Positions 6,532 to 14,470 of a stretch of DNA of 19,426 nucleotides are shown here, in pieces. Position 1 is the first letter of the stretch. Every line of letters begins with the position of its first letter. Origin of the DNA: Chloroflexota bacterium (lineage in GTDB: Bacteria; Chloroflexota; Dehalococcoidia; Lucifugimonadales; Lucifugimonadaceae); NCBI GenBank assembly GCA_002730795.1, contig PCAX01000026.1:1-19426 (forward strand), written 5' to 3'. Made by a program: the position numbers and the translations under genes. A model generated the notes under the pieces. That model searched no databases. It had not been told where the DNA came from and worked only from the letters and a program-made list of their open reading frames with translations.

Positions 6532-7524
6532 ATGAAAAAATTTGTAAATAATATTGATGATATTTTAACGGAAAGTTTAATTGGCTTTGGCGACACCCAT
6601 AGCGATATTTTGGAAGTAAATCTTAAACCAGATTTCGTTGTAAGGAAGTCTAAACCTGTAAATCCAAAAGTCGCACTAATATCTGGGGGAGGGTCAGGAC
6701 ATGAACCTCTCCATGCAGGTTTTGTTGGTTATGGAATGCTTGATGCAGCTTGTCCAGGGCACGTATTTAGTGCTCCTACCCCAGATCAAATGGAAGCGGC
6801 AGCGAGTCAAGTCCACTCAGGAAAAGGTATTTTATTCATTGTAAAAAATTATTCTGGTGACATTATGAATTTTGAGATGGGTGCTGATATGCTCAATCTT
6901 GAAAATCAAACGATTATAGTAAATGATGATGTTGCTGTTGAGGATTCTACTTTTACTACTGGTCGAAGAGGGGTTGCGGGCACAATGATTGTAGAGAAAA
7001 CTATAGGAAGTTTAGCTGAGACTGGTGCCTCTTTAGATGAATGTAAAACCTTTGGCGATCATGTAAATAAGATGACTGCTTCAATGGGAGTTGCATTTAC
7101 AAGTTGTACTGTGCCAGCCGCTGGAAAACCAACATTTGATATAGCTGATGACCAGATGGAATTTGGCGTAGGAATACATGGTGAACCTGGTAGAAAACGA
7201 GAAAAAATTAAAACAGCAGATGAAATCTCTTTCGAGCTTATGGGTGCCATTTTAGAAGACTTAAAACCGAATAATAATCAAAAAGTCTTATTACATATTA
7301 ATGGATTCGGTGGAACGCCATTGATGGAATTATATTTGTTATTTAATTCTTCTAAAAAAATATTGGATCAAAAAAATATTAAAGTATCGCGTTCCTTGGT
7401 AGGTAATTACACAACTTCTCTAGATATGGCCGGTGGATCAATAACAGTAACAAAGCTTGACCAAAAAATTATTGAACATTGGGATAGCCCCGTATATACT
7501 GCGGCTTTACGCTGGAAAATATAA
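6532..7524 (+). CDS. dhaK: Dihydroxyacetone kinase substrate-binding subunit DhaK
   Basis: DhaK binds the short ketose (dihydroxyacetone or a related C3/C4 sugar) through a hemiaminal bond to a histidine and, with DhaL, yields the phosphate. Visible features are the SGGGSGHEPLHAG loop (51-63, with the general acid/base His57), Asp110 in NYSGDIMNF, and the covalent His216 in GVGIHGEPG. At 330 residues it is a full-length DhaK domain. The CDS is 3 bases downstream of dhaL. Substrate choice cannot be settled: DhaK paralogues for erythrulose or other tetruloses share these motifs. The product would feed lower glycolysis. Confidence 0.93.
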   Translation: MKKFVNNIDDILTESLIGFGDTHSDILEVNLKPDFVVRKSKPVNPKVALISGGGSGHEPLHAGFVGYGMLDAACPGHVFSAPTPDQMEAAASQVHSGKGILFIVKNYSGDIMNFEMGADMLNLENQTIIVNDDVAVEDSTFTTGRRGVAGTMIVEKTIGSLAETGASLDECKTFGDHVNKMTASMGVAFTSCTVPAAGKPTFDIADDQMEFGVGIHGEPGRKREKIKTADEISFELMGAILEDLKPNNNQKVLLHINGFGGTPLMELYLLFNSSKKILDQKNIKVSRSLVGNYTTSLDMAGGSITVTKLDQKIIEHWDSPVYTAALRWKI

Positions 7525-7548
7525 TAATTTTATTCATAACAGTCAAAT

Positions 7549-7746
7549 ATGGATGTAAAGGAATTCGAAAATGCCGAATTTGAACTTACCGTATTTTTTA
7601 CTCCATGGAACTGGGGTAGATCGGTATGATGAACTGATATTTTCGCGTTTCTAGGAGGTGTCGCTTTGGTTCTATTAGGGCTAAGCTGGAGAAGAGGACG
7701 AGAAAAAGAACGTTCAAAGAAACGGAAAAAACTGAAAAAGCAGTAA
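7549..7746 (+). pseudogene. Small membrane-protein ORF interrupted by two tandem TGA codons
   Basis: One plus-strand frame from ATG 7549 to TAA 7744-7746 would give 65 codons but is broken by TGA TGA at 7627-7632. The first part reads MDVKEFENAEFELTVFFTPW and continues for a few residues. After the stops the same frame gives a hydrophobic helix (FAFLGGVALVLLGLSW) and a strongly basic tail (RRGREKERSKKRKKLKKQ). A membrane helix with a lysine/arginine tail in the same register on both sides of the stops looks like a decayed small-protein gene. No start codon lies between the stops and the helix. It could be chance, since the family is unknown. Confidence 0.3.
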
Positions 7747-7965
7747 AGGCTGTAATAGCGGTGTTCAGGATGATATTGGTGGAGGAAATAGGTTTTAGCG
7801 AGATACAAACTTAATTCTTGCTTCGGATGCAACGGACCGGATGTTCCAATGTACACATATTCATGGGCATATGGATTCATCCACTATGGCATTATGGACA
7901 GTGGACTGTCTGCTCAAAATAACCTGTAGGACAAAGAAATATGCAATATAGTATCTAAAGTGACT
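7747..7965. other. Non-coding or decayed stretch before the aldo/keto reductase
   Basis: Together with 7525-7746 this makes a 441-base gap with no intact gene. Two overlapping plus-strand frames stay open for about 40 codons each up to TAG or TAA near 7910-7955, one containing YTYSWAYGFIHYG and the other CTHIHGHMDSSTMALW. Neither has a credible start. The minus-strand open frame across this gap has no family-like features. I see no RNA gene or repeat in it. Confidence 0.25.
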
Positions 7966-8925
7966 TTAATAGTTGAAATTCACACCGAACGCAGCCTCAA
8001 AACCCTGCCATGAATTTTCTGGGATTTTCTTTGTGGCACTTGCATATATTTCACTAAATTCTTTTTGATTAGCCGGCCCTGATAGGACGATACCATTCCC
8101 TTCAACTGGCGCATTTAAAACAAACTGCAATGCCAGATCTCGTATGTTCAAATCCTGTTCTTTGCACCATTGCCACATTTTGTGTGCGTAGGGCAAAACA
8201 TCAGGATCTGTTGGGCCACCTATGAGCGATGGTGGAAGAATTCTGTCTGGACCTGATGATAGATCTTTCGCTCTCTGAACGTCTGGTTCTGGTCCTGCTA
8301 GGAGTGAGCCGCTTAACGGACTGGCCAGAATAATTCCTATATCATTCTTCAATGCCAGAGGAATTGTAGTTTCAGCGACAGATTGAGAAAGTAAGGTGTA
8401 GTCCAAAAACGACAATACAATGTCCATTTCTCCTGTCTCAATCGCACGACAGTGAAATTCATGCTGTCGCACCCCGATGCCAATATTACCTATTCGTCCT
8501 TTCATTTTCCAATCGACCAACGTATCTAAACAAGCTCCTAACGGGGTTTCAATGTCATAGCGTGGACCGTGAATTAACACTGAATCCACATAGTCTGTCT
8601 GAAGCAGCCTGAAGCTGTTCTCCAAGCTCCAGATTGTTGCTTCTTTTGAAAAATCTCGGAGGAATCGTGGGTGAGATCCTACTTTGGTTTGAAGGTAAAT
8701 TTTTTCTCGCCATCCTTCCGCCAATGCCAAACCGACGCGATATTCGCTGACACCATACTCCGGCGATGTGTCGATAAAATTGATCCCATGCTTTATAGCA
8801 GCTCGAATCGTTGCCACCGCTTCTTCATCCGGGCGCCTTGGATCACCCAGATATCCGCAACCCAATCCAAGCGCTTTTGGTTTCATCTCTGTGCGGCCCA
8901 ACCGTCGAATTTCCAAGTTTGGCAT
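7966..8925 (-). CDS. Aldo/keto reductase (aldose-dehydrogenase-like)
   Basis: This NAD(P)H-dependent TIM-barrel oxidoreductase should act on an aldehyde or sugar hydroxyl. I chose the ATG at 8925 (319 residues, N-terminus MPNLEIRRLGRTEMKPKALG) because AAAGGA lies 7 bases before it and the family normally starts just before the LGRTE strand. A longer version from 8991 adds 22 residues without family similarity. The catalytic tetrad is complete (Asp52 and Tyr57 in NFIDTSPEYG, Lys81 in LQTKVG, His119 in VLIHGPR). The sequence resembles the D-threo-aldose/L-galactose dehydrogenase branch. It is divergent from sulfatase 2. Its base composition is clearly more GC-rich than that of the flanking dha and sulfatase genes (about 45% on a line I counted, against about a third), which suggests separate ancestry. 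Confidence 0.9.
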   Translation of the reverse strand: MPNLEIRRLGRTEMKPKALGLGCGYLGDPRRPDEEAVATIRAAIKHGINFIDTSPEYGVSEYRVGLALAEGWREKIYLQTKVGSHPRFLRDFSKEATIWSLENSFRLLQTDYVDSVLIHGPRYDIETPLGACLDTLVDWKMKGRIGNIGIGVRQHEFHCRAIETGEMDIVLSFLDYTLLSQSVAETTIPLALKNDIGIILASPLSGSLLAGPEPDVQRAKDLSSGPDRILPPSLIGGPTDPDVLPYAHKMWQWCKEQDLNIRDLALQFVLNAPVEGNGIVLSGPANQKEFSEIYASATKKIPENSWQGFEAAFGVNFNY

Positions 8926-9002
8926 GTTGAATTCCTTTATACGAATAATTTTGGATTGTTCGCCAATCTTAACCACTGGGTATGAATCCAACGCTGTTTT
9001 TT

Positions 9003-9029
9003 ATAAAGTTTTTTAGTGTATAACTTTAT
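9003..9029. promoter_or_regulatory. 8-bp inverted repeat between divergent genes, candidate operator
   Basis: ATAAAGTT (9003-9010) and AACTTTAT (9022-9029) are perfect inverted arms around 11 bases. They lie 36 bases upstream of the sulfatase 2 ATG, in the gap shared with the divergent aldo/keto reductase. A 27-base dyad at this place would suit a dimeric regulator. In such AT-rich sequence a chance dyad is also quite possible. Confidence 0.3.
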
Positions 9030-9065
9030 TATGAGTTTTCATTCATTAAAGTTGGAGAATTGGAT

Positions 9066-10481
9066 ATGGTAAAGCCAAATATTATTTTAATTAACTGTGA
9101 TGATCTAGGATATGGAGACTTGGGTTGCTACGGCTCAAAAGTGAATGAAACTCCTAATATTGATAAGTTAGCTGAAGAGGGCATTAAATTTACCAGTTTT
9201 TATATGGCATCTCCTGTTTGTAGTCCTTCAAGGGGAGGTATGCTTACTGGTTGCTATCCTCCGAGAATAGGATTTGGGTCATTTGACGAAGATAAAGTAG
9301 TCCTTTTCCCCGGATCTCCTACTGGGTTAAATCAAAATGAGATTACTATTGCTGATCAATTAAAACAATCTGGATATACTACTAAAATCGTTGGTAAATG
9401 GCATTGTGGTGACCAAAAGGAATTTTTACCAACTAATTATGGTTTTGATAGTTATTATGGGTTACCCTACTCCAACGACATGGGTAGGATGATCATCCCT
9501 GATGATATGTCTGGAGGGACATACGTTCTAGATGAAGATACAAAAAAAATTAGAGAAAAATTTCCTCCTTTGCCTCTAATTAGAGATGATGAGGTTATTC
9601 AAGAACAGCCTGATCAATGTGGTCTAACAGAAAGATATGTAGAAGAAAGTGTTAAATTTATTAGAAAAAACAAAGACAACTCCTTCTTCTTATACTTGGC
9701 TCACATGTATGTGCATTTACCACTTTATGCACCAGAAAGATTTCTGAGAGAATCCAAAAATGGAAGGTATGGTGCTGTGGTAGCTGGGATTGATTGGGCA
9801 ACATCTGTGATAGTTGATGAGCTTAAAAATCTCGGGATAGAAGAAAATACTTTAATAATTTTTACAAGTGATAATGGTTCAAATACTAGAAATAATGGTA
9901 GTAATGCTCCACTTAGAGATAGAAAAGGAACAACCTGGGAAGGTGGACAGAGGGTTCCATGCATAATGAAGTGGCCAAAAAAAATCCACTCTAATTCTGT
10001 TAGTGATCAATTGGTATCCTCTATTGATTTCCTGTCAACGATATCTTCTATCGTTGGAGTAGAGGTTCCTAAAGATAGAAAAATCGACAGTTTAGATTTT
10101 TCAGAAATAATTTATTCTCCTGATGCATCAGAATCTCCAAGAGAATATTTTTTTTACTACAAGCAGAATAATTTAGAAGCCGTAAGAAATAAAAAGTGGA
10201 AATTACATATTCAAAAAAATGGTAAAAAGATTTCGGAACTGTACGATTTAGAGAATGACATATCCGAGGAAAATAATCTATATGATGAATACCCGGAAAT
10301 CGTAAAAAAATTAATGGAACAAATTTATTTGTGTATAAACGATATAGGTGATGATTTTTCAAATATTAAAGGAAAAAATGTAAGACCTCCAGGCAAGGTA
10401 GAGAATCCTATCCCATTGACAGAATTTGACGAAAAACACCCATACTACGCTCCTATGTATGATTTACCAGAGTGGGGATAA
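9066..10481 (+). CDS. Arylsulfatase-type sulfatase
   Basis: This second sulfatase is of the classic arylsulfatase layout. I chose ATG 9066 (471 residues): GGAG at 9054-9057 is 8 bases before it. A TTG at 9060 would be only 2 bases from that site. The metal site begins with Asp12-Asp13 (INCDDLGYGDLG), the formylglycine precursor is Cys52 in CSPSRGGMLTG with Arg56, IVGKWHCG supplies Lys111 and His113, His217 follows in YVHLPL, TSDNG (268-271 and onward) completes calcium binding, and LRDRKGTTWEGG carries Lys287. No signal peptide is seen, so the protein is likely cytoplasmic. It runs convergently into the next gene with only four bases between stops. It is not closely similar to the other sulfatase here, which suggests a different substrate. 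That substrate is unknown. Confidence 0.92.
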   Translation: MVKPNIILINCDDLGYGDLGCYGSKVNETPNIDKLAEEGIKFTSFYMASPVCSPSRGGMLTGCYPPRIGFGSFDEDKVVLFPGSPTGLNQNEITIADQLKQSGYTTKIVGKWHCGDQKEFLPTNYGFDSYYGLPYSNDMGRMIIPDDMSGGTYVLDEDTKKIREKFPPLPLIRDDEVIQEQPDQCGLTERYVEESVKFIRKNKDNSFFLYLAHMYVHLPLYAPERFLRESKNGRYGAVVAGIDWATSVIVDELKNLGIEENTLIIFTSDNGSNTRNNGSNAPLRDRKGTTWEGGQRVPCIMKWPKKIHSNSVSDQLVSSIDFLSTISSIVGVEVPKDRKIDSLDFSEIIYSPDASESPREYFFYYKQNNLEAVRNKKWKLHIQKNGKKISELYDLENDISEENNLYDEYPEIVKKLMEQIYLCINDIGDDFSNIKGKNVRPPGKVENPIPLTEFDEKHPYYAPMYDLPEWG

Positions 10482-10485
10482 TGAT

Positions 10486-10929
10486 TTACTGAAATAGTTT
10501 TTTTTCCATTTTAACATGAGGGATTCCGACGTCTAAAAAAACTCCCCCTCGCTCAGAATATCCACGATCTGAGTAAAATTGTTTTACATATTCTTGTGCT
10601 TCAAGAGTAATATATTGGATTCCCTTTTCCTGGGCTTTTTCTTCTAAAAAATCTAGGACCAAACTTGCTACTCCGATTCTTCTGTATTCTAGTTTAACAG
10701 CCATACTGCCAATTCTTGCATTTTTATTGTCTATTGTTATCAATCTGCCGGTGGCGATGGGAATACTATTTATACGTGCCAGGGCATGAATTGTTGTTTG
10801 GGCCTCCCTCACCAGTTCTTCTTCTTTTGGTACACCTTGTTCTTCAACGAAAACTTCAATTCTTATAGCAAAGCAGTCGGATTGGTCCCTTTTAGTTATT
10901 GCTTGGGTAACATTAAATTTTTGTAGCAT
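10486..10929 (-). CDS. GNAT-family N-acetyltransferase
   Basis: A 147-residue single-domain GNAT. The N-terminal IRIEVFVEEQGVPKEEEL segment (22-39) is typical of the ElaA-like and related branch, the beta-4/acetyl-CoA loop is EYRRIGVAS (81-89), and EYVKQFYSDRGY (113-124) holds the catalytic-side tyrosine and the usual FY..xGF-like motif. The C-terminus has IPHVKMEK, common in this branch. The substrate is not known. It lies 31 bases downstream of the DinB-like gene on the same strand, so both are probably one transcript. No clear ribosome binding site is seen before the ATG. It converges on sulfatase 2 with a four-base gap and no visible hairpin terminator. Confidence 0.85.
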   Translation of the reverse strand: MLQKFNVTQAITKRDQSDCFAIRIEVFVEEQGVPKEEELVREAQTTIHALARINSIPIATGRLITIDNKNARIGSMAVKLEYRRIGVASLVLDFLEEKAQEKGIQYITLEAQEYVKQFYSDRGYSERGGVFLDVGIPHVKMEKKLFQ

Positions 10930-10960
10930 AGTTCGGGTTATTTCGGTCCGCGATTAATAT

Positions 10961-11497
10961 TTATCGGAATTTTGAGGCATACATCCCGCGGATGTATGCG
11001 ATCTGACCAGTGTGCTGGCTGTTCTCTACGGGGATTCGACCAAGTACCCATAAAAGAGTTGGTGCTCTTTCAGGGGCATGAATCCAGATTTCCGGGTGTT
11101 TGTTTTCTAATGAATCCGCTGATATTTCTCTTACCGTTGGGATAAGTAAATTCCTTGCTGCTTGCCAGTAAGTTGTAACTTCTCCGACTGATATTTGAGG
11201 AAAGTTGCGAACCTGTTCAATAGTGTCACCTACTCCAGTTCTTTCAGGTTCAATTCCTAATCGTTTCGCCCAGCCTCCTTCAATCCATGCACTACTATCG
11301 CCTCCCCGAATGTACCAGCCCCACATATCTTCCATCCGCCCCATATGCCACAGAATCCAAAGAATATGATTCGACCCTGAATCCGGCATCCATAGAGCTT
11401 CCTCATGTTTGAGACCACGCAATGCTCTTTCAAGCTGTTTCCCATAGTCTAATAGAGATTGTAATGCGAGGTCGCGATGGTCAAGGTTTGGGATCAA
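10961..11497 (-). CDS. DinB-like four-helix protein (DUF664/DinB superfamily)
   Basis: This 178-residue protein fits the DinB/YfiT four-helix-bundle superfamily, whose members bind a divalent metal through three histidines and include thiol transferases. Visible landmarks are helix 2 HILWILWHMGRMEDMW with His44 and His51, and helix 4 SQHTGQIAYIRG with His162, the canonical late histidine. The start is TTG at 11497-11495 with GGAGG (11506-11502) four bases before it. The only nearby upstream ATG hits a stop after four codons. It is the first gene of a pair with the GNAT. The gene is more GC-rich than its surroundings. The function is not known; a thiol-linked S-transferase or detoxification role is possible but not shown. 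Confidence 0.82.
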   Translation of the reverse strand: MIPNLDHRDLALQSLLDYGKQLERALRGLKHEEALWMPDSGSNHILWILWHMGRMEDMWGWYIRGGDSSAWIEGGWAKRLGIEPERTGVGDTIEQVRNFPQISVGEVTTYWQAARNLLIPTVREISADSLENKHPEIWIHAPERAPTLLWVLGRIPVENSQHTGQIAYIRGMYASKFR

Positions 11498-11501
11498 TTT
11501 T

Positions 11502-11506
11502 CCTCC
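11502..11506 (-). promoter_or_regulatory. Shine-Dalgarno that fixes the TTG start of the DinB-like gene
   Basis: GGAGG on the minus strand lies 4 bases before TTG 11497. No in-frame ATG gives a full-length product, so this site is the main support for a TTG start. Confidence 0.6.
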
Positions 11507-11698
11507 ATGGGAACGAAAAAATAAAGGTTCAATTTATATAAACATAAAGGCAATAACATAATTTTTCTATTTTTTTTTATAGATCACTACCTTTTTTATG
11601 AAATGTTTTATCTGAAGGTTAAGCTTTAAATTGTTAGATTTCTTTGAAAGGTAAAATGCTATGGAGTGAATTAATAATGATTCAGAGGAACACACATC

Positions 11699-13744
11699 AT
11701 GAATAATTTTCAGAATATACCCGACAACGAACTATTTGATCCGTCGGAGAATATGCTGGCGGCTTCAATTGACAAAAGAGTATATCACCGGGTTTACTTA
11801 TCGGCAGAATATGCTGTTAATCTGGTTGAAAATGGTACTCCGCAATCTTTGGCAAGGGCCGAAGATGTGGTTCGAGCAGTTTTAAAATGTCAGGAACTGG
11901 ATAAAAAAAATCCTCATTATGGTAACTTTTTCTGGGAAAAAGAAGAAGGCATTGTAGAAGACTTGAACGCAGTTGAATTTGTGTTGATTCGATTTATTCC
12001 GATGACTCTCCGATACAATGACCGTATTTCAAAATCATTACAAAAAAAAATTCGATCTGCTGTTCGTATAGCTTTGAATGAAGTAGCACGAGTCGATGTT
12101 GGTCTTATCTATACTAATATTGTTGCCCAAGACATTGTTAACTCAATATTAGGGGGGCAATTGTTAGCAGAATCATCATACATTAATCGCGGATTCAAAA
12201 AACTTCGTGATTGGCAGGCTTTTATCGATCGCAATGGGATCCCTCATGAGTATAACTCCCCTGTCTATAATTCCGTAACAATCAACGCTTTATCGCATTT
12301 GGTTGAGCTTACTAATGATAATGAAGTTAAAATGATCGCAAAACTTATCATGATAAGGCTTGGTATTAGTTTTGGATTGCATTTACACCCTAAGACAAAA
12401 CGACTTGCGGGTCCACATTGTCGCGCATACTATCCATTCCTCACACTTCAGACCTCTCCAGAAAGTGACGTTTTAGATGATCACATTAATCACAAACAGT
12501 TGCCAAATTGGTTGAGAAAACTTGTTTTACATCGTCCATTAAAAATGAATGTCCGTGAGACATCTGATGTACAGAAGAAAATAAGTATAGGTACATACCA
12601 TAGCCAATCATTTTCTCTAGGGGTCGCCAGTCGGGAACTTGATACCCAATCGAATCGCTACATCAGTAATCAGTCGAATGTGTTTTCGATCCAATACACC
12701 CGTGGTAATGATCTTACTCCAAGTATAGTCTACTCCAGATATTTATTAAACGATAAATGGTTAGGTGATTATCGAACAACGTTATCACGTGGTGATCGAG
12801 ATATTTTTTTTGAAGAAGGAAGCTTCCGGGGAATTCAGGATGGACCTAGGTCAATTAACATTTATGCGCCAAAGAATTTGGGAGCCTGGGAACGGTGTTT
12901 TAGTGCGAAAGCAAGCCTTATCTGGCACTCGGATATTAATGAAATTTGGATCAATGGCAAAGACATAAAGGAATTACCAATTGAAGTAATTAACACCGAT
13001 GTGATCGTTGTTGGTTGTGGGGATGTATACGTTGCTATTCTCCCTCTTTCTTTAACTAACCTTGGAACTGAGGTTCCAATTCGGATAGTGAAACGTGAAC
13101 AAAATGTGGTGTTAGAGTTGTACAACTACCAAGGTCCAACTAAAACATTCTGGGAACTTGCTCGTCCCGGCGCATTTTATCAGGGACGTACGCGTTGCGG
13201 GTTTTATGCTGAAGTTGCCGAGAAATCTGACTACTCAAATGGTGCTGATTTTGCAGCAGTGATCACCCGGGGTCTACTAATCGAAAATTTTGATGACCCA
13301 ATTACATATAATGGAGAAAACGAACGATTGTGGGCAGTCGAATATAGGCGCGATAATGAAACGTTGGGTATCGAGTTGGACATGATGCAATTTGAAATTA
13401 AACGGATGTGGACCCATGATGCGTCGGATATGTTGCCAATGTTAGATTCTCCGATTGCTACCCAAGCACTTGATGGTGATGTAAAAATTAACGATTCAAT
13501 ATTAAAGTGTGAAGGTGAAGGGACACGCTGGTTGGTATCCCTTCCTGACGAACATACGTGGATCGCTGGCTTTCATGGGCCTGGTCCCACTTCATTAATT
13601 TTAGAAGTTCCAGAAGGCCGGGTTGAAATTGATAAACTCACTCGCGGACTTATCACGTGGGAAAATGGGCAAATACAAATAGAAGCAACGGGTTTAGAAG
13701 GAACCCCTAAAATTATCGGAGGCCTGATAACAAAAATTAATTAA
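11699..13744 (+). CDS. Uncharacterised large protein, toroid-plus-beta-sandwich type
   Basis: I do not recognise a named family. The 681 residues fall into two parts. Residues about 20-290 are mostly helical with repeated helix pairs and aromatic-rich conserved patches (HYGNFFW 73-79, DLNAVEF 89-94, YTNI 138-141, HEYNSPVYN 183-191, LHLHPKTKRLAGPHCRAY near 227-244). This resembles the catalytic (alpha/alpha)6 toroid of polysaccharide lyases and some glycoside hydrolases. Residues about 290-681 are beta-rich, as in the C-terminal sandwich of heparinase or alginate-lyase proteins. The Tyr, His, Asn and Arg in those patches would suit a lyase, but this is inference. No signal peptide is seen, so the protein is probably cytoplasmic and would act on imported oligosaccharides. 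Start: ATG 11699 with GAGGA 9 bases before it. It is monocistronic. Confidence 0.65.
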   Translation: MNNFQNIPDNELFDPSENMLAASIDKRVYHRVYLSAEYAVNLVENGTPQSLARAEDVVRAVLKCQELDKKNPHYGNFFWEKEEGIVEDLNAVEFVLIRFIPMTLRYNDRISKSLQKKIRSAVRIALNEVARVDVGLIYTNIVAQDIVNSILGGQLLAESSYINRGFKKLRDWQAFIDRNGIPHEYNSPVYNSVTINALSHLVELTNDNEVKMIAKLIMIRLGISFGLHLHPKTKRLAGPHCRAYYPFLTLQTSPESDVLDDHINHKQLPNWLRKLVLHRPLKMNVRETSDVQKKISIGTYHSQSFSLGVASRELDTQSNRYISNQSNVFSIQYTRGNDLTPSIVYSRYLLNDKWLGDYRTTLSRGDRDIFFEEGSFRGIQDGPRSINIYAPKNLGAWERCFSAKASLIWHSDINEIWINGKDIKELPIEVINTDVIVVGCGDVYVAILPLSLTNLGTEVPIRIVKREQNVVLELYNYQGPTKTFWELARPGAFYQGRTRCGFYAEVAEKSDYSNGADFAAVITRGLLIENFDDPITYNGENERLWAVEYRRDNETLGIELDMMQFEIKRMWTHDASDMLPMLDSPIATQALDGDVKINDSILKCEGEGTRWLVSLPDEHTWIAGFHGPGPTSLILEVPEGRVEIDKLTRGLITWENGQIQIEATGLEGTPKIIGGLITKIN

Positions 13745-13928
13745 TTACTTGGAACAGATTAAATTGATAAAAAAAAGAAAATGTTAAACGTAAATATTTA
13801 AAATCATTTGCGATAGGAAAGTCATTTACCAGACAAAGAATTTTCGTCAAAAATATAACGTGGAAAGTCCGTTGCTATGATGAATATTTGACAAGACCAA
13901 TTTTTCTCGTTCCATAAGGGGGGAATAT

Positions 13929-14309
13929 ATGGAGTTTATATCAGCAGTTAAAGATGCTTTTAATAAATATCGAACATTTAGAGGGAAAACTGAGCGATCA
14001 CAATTTTGGTGGTTTCTATTGTTTTTATCGTTTGGAATTGTAGTTTCAATGGTAATAGATAATCTAATGAGCGGATATTTATTTTCATCAGAAATCAATA
14101 TTGGTTGGATAGCTATTTTATGGGGTGTATTTATTTGTATTCCTGCTTTAGCTATTGGATCGAGAAGACTCCATGACACAGGCAGGAGTGGATGGTGGCA
14201 GCTCTTATTGTTAGCAATTATTATAGGTTGGATAATATTAATAATTTGGTATTGTGATGAAACTTATGAAGAAGATCCTGCAAAAAGACCTATTGGAATA
14301 CCGCAATAA
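13929..14309 (+). CDS. DUF805 family membrane protein
   Basis: A 126-residue integral membrane protein of the DUF805 family (function unknown). The family signatures are both present: FRGKTERSQFWWF (17-29) before the first membrane helix (about 27-45), and RRLHDTGRSGWW (79-90) between the second (about 60-77) and the last helix (about 89-107). The C-terminus ends with a charged EEDPAKRPIG tail, also typical. AAGGGGGG five bases before the ATG is a strong ribosome binding site. Neighbours give no clue. A 13-base dyad (GTCTTT, T, AAAGAC) follows the gene near 14340-14352, without a T-tract that would make it a convincing terminator. Confidence 0.88.
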   Translation: MEFISAVKDAFNKYRTFRGKTERSQFWWFLLFLSFGIVVSMVIDNLMSGYLFSSEINIGWIAILWGVFICIPALAIGSRRLHDTGRSGWWQLLLLAIIIGWIILIIWYCDETYEEDPAKRPIGIPQ

Positions 14310-14470
14310 AAAACCGAGGTATATCTAGAAGGTAAAACCGTCTTTTAAAGACTCTATTAATTCGTAATATTTGATTTATTATGTAATACTTTTTTATGAA
14401 TTTATATAATAATTAATTCAATTACAAAACTTAATTTATTAACGTTTTATTCATATTGAAAAGAGTTCTA

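Noticed and set aside
7530..7880. A 116-residue minus-strand open frame
   Set aside because: The composition is unlike a protein family, there is no ribosome binding site, and the opposite strand carries the more coding-like interrupted frame.
11240..11260. A second copy of GGTTCAATTCCT, as in the tRNA T-loop
   Set aside because: It lies inside the conserved DinB-like coding sequence, and neither the T-stem partner nor an acceptor strand is present. Twelve matching bases here is chance.
14340..14352. GTCTTT-T-AAAGAC dyad after the DUF805 gene, as a terminator
   Set aside because: It is AT-rich, has a one-base centre and no following T-run, so it would be an unstable hairpin.
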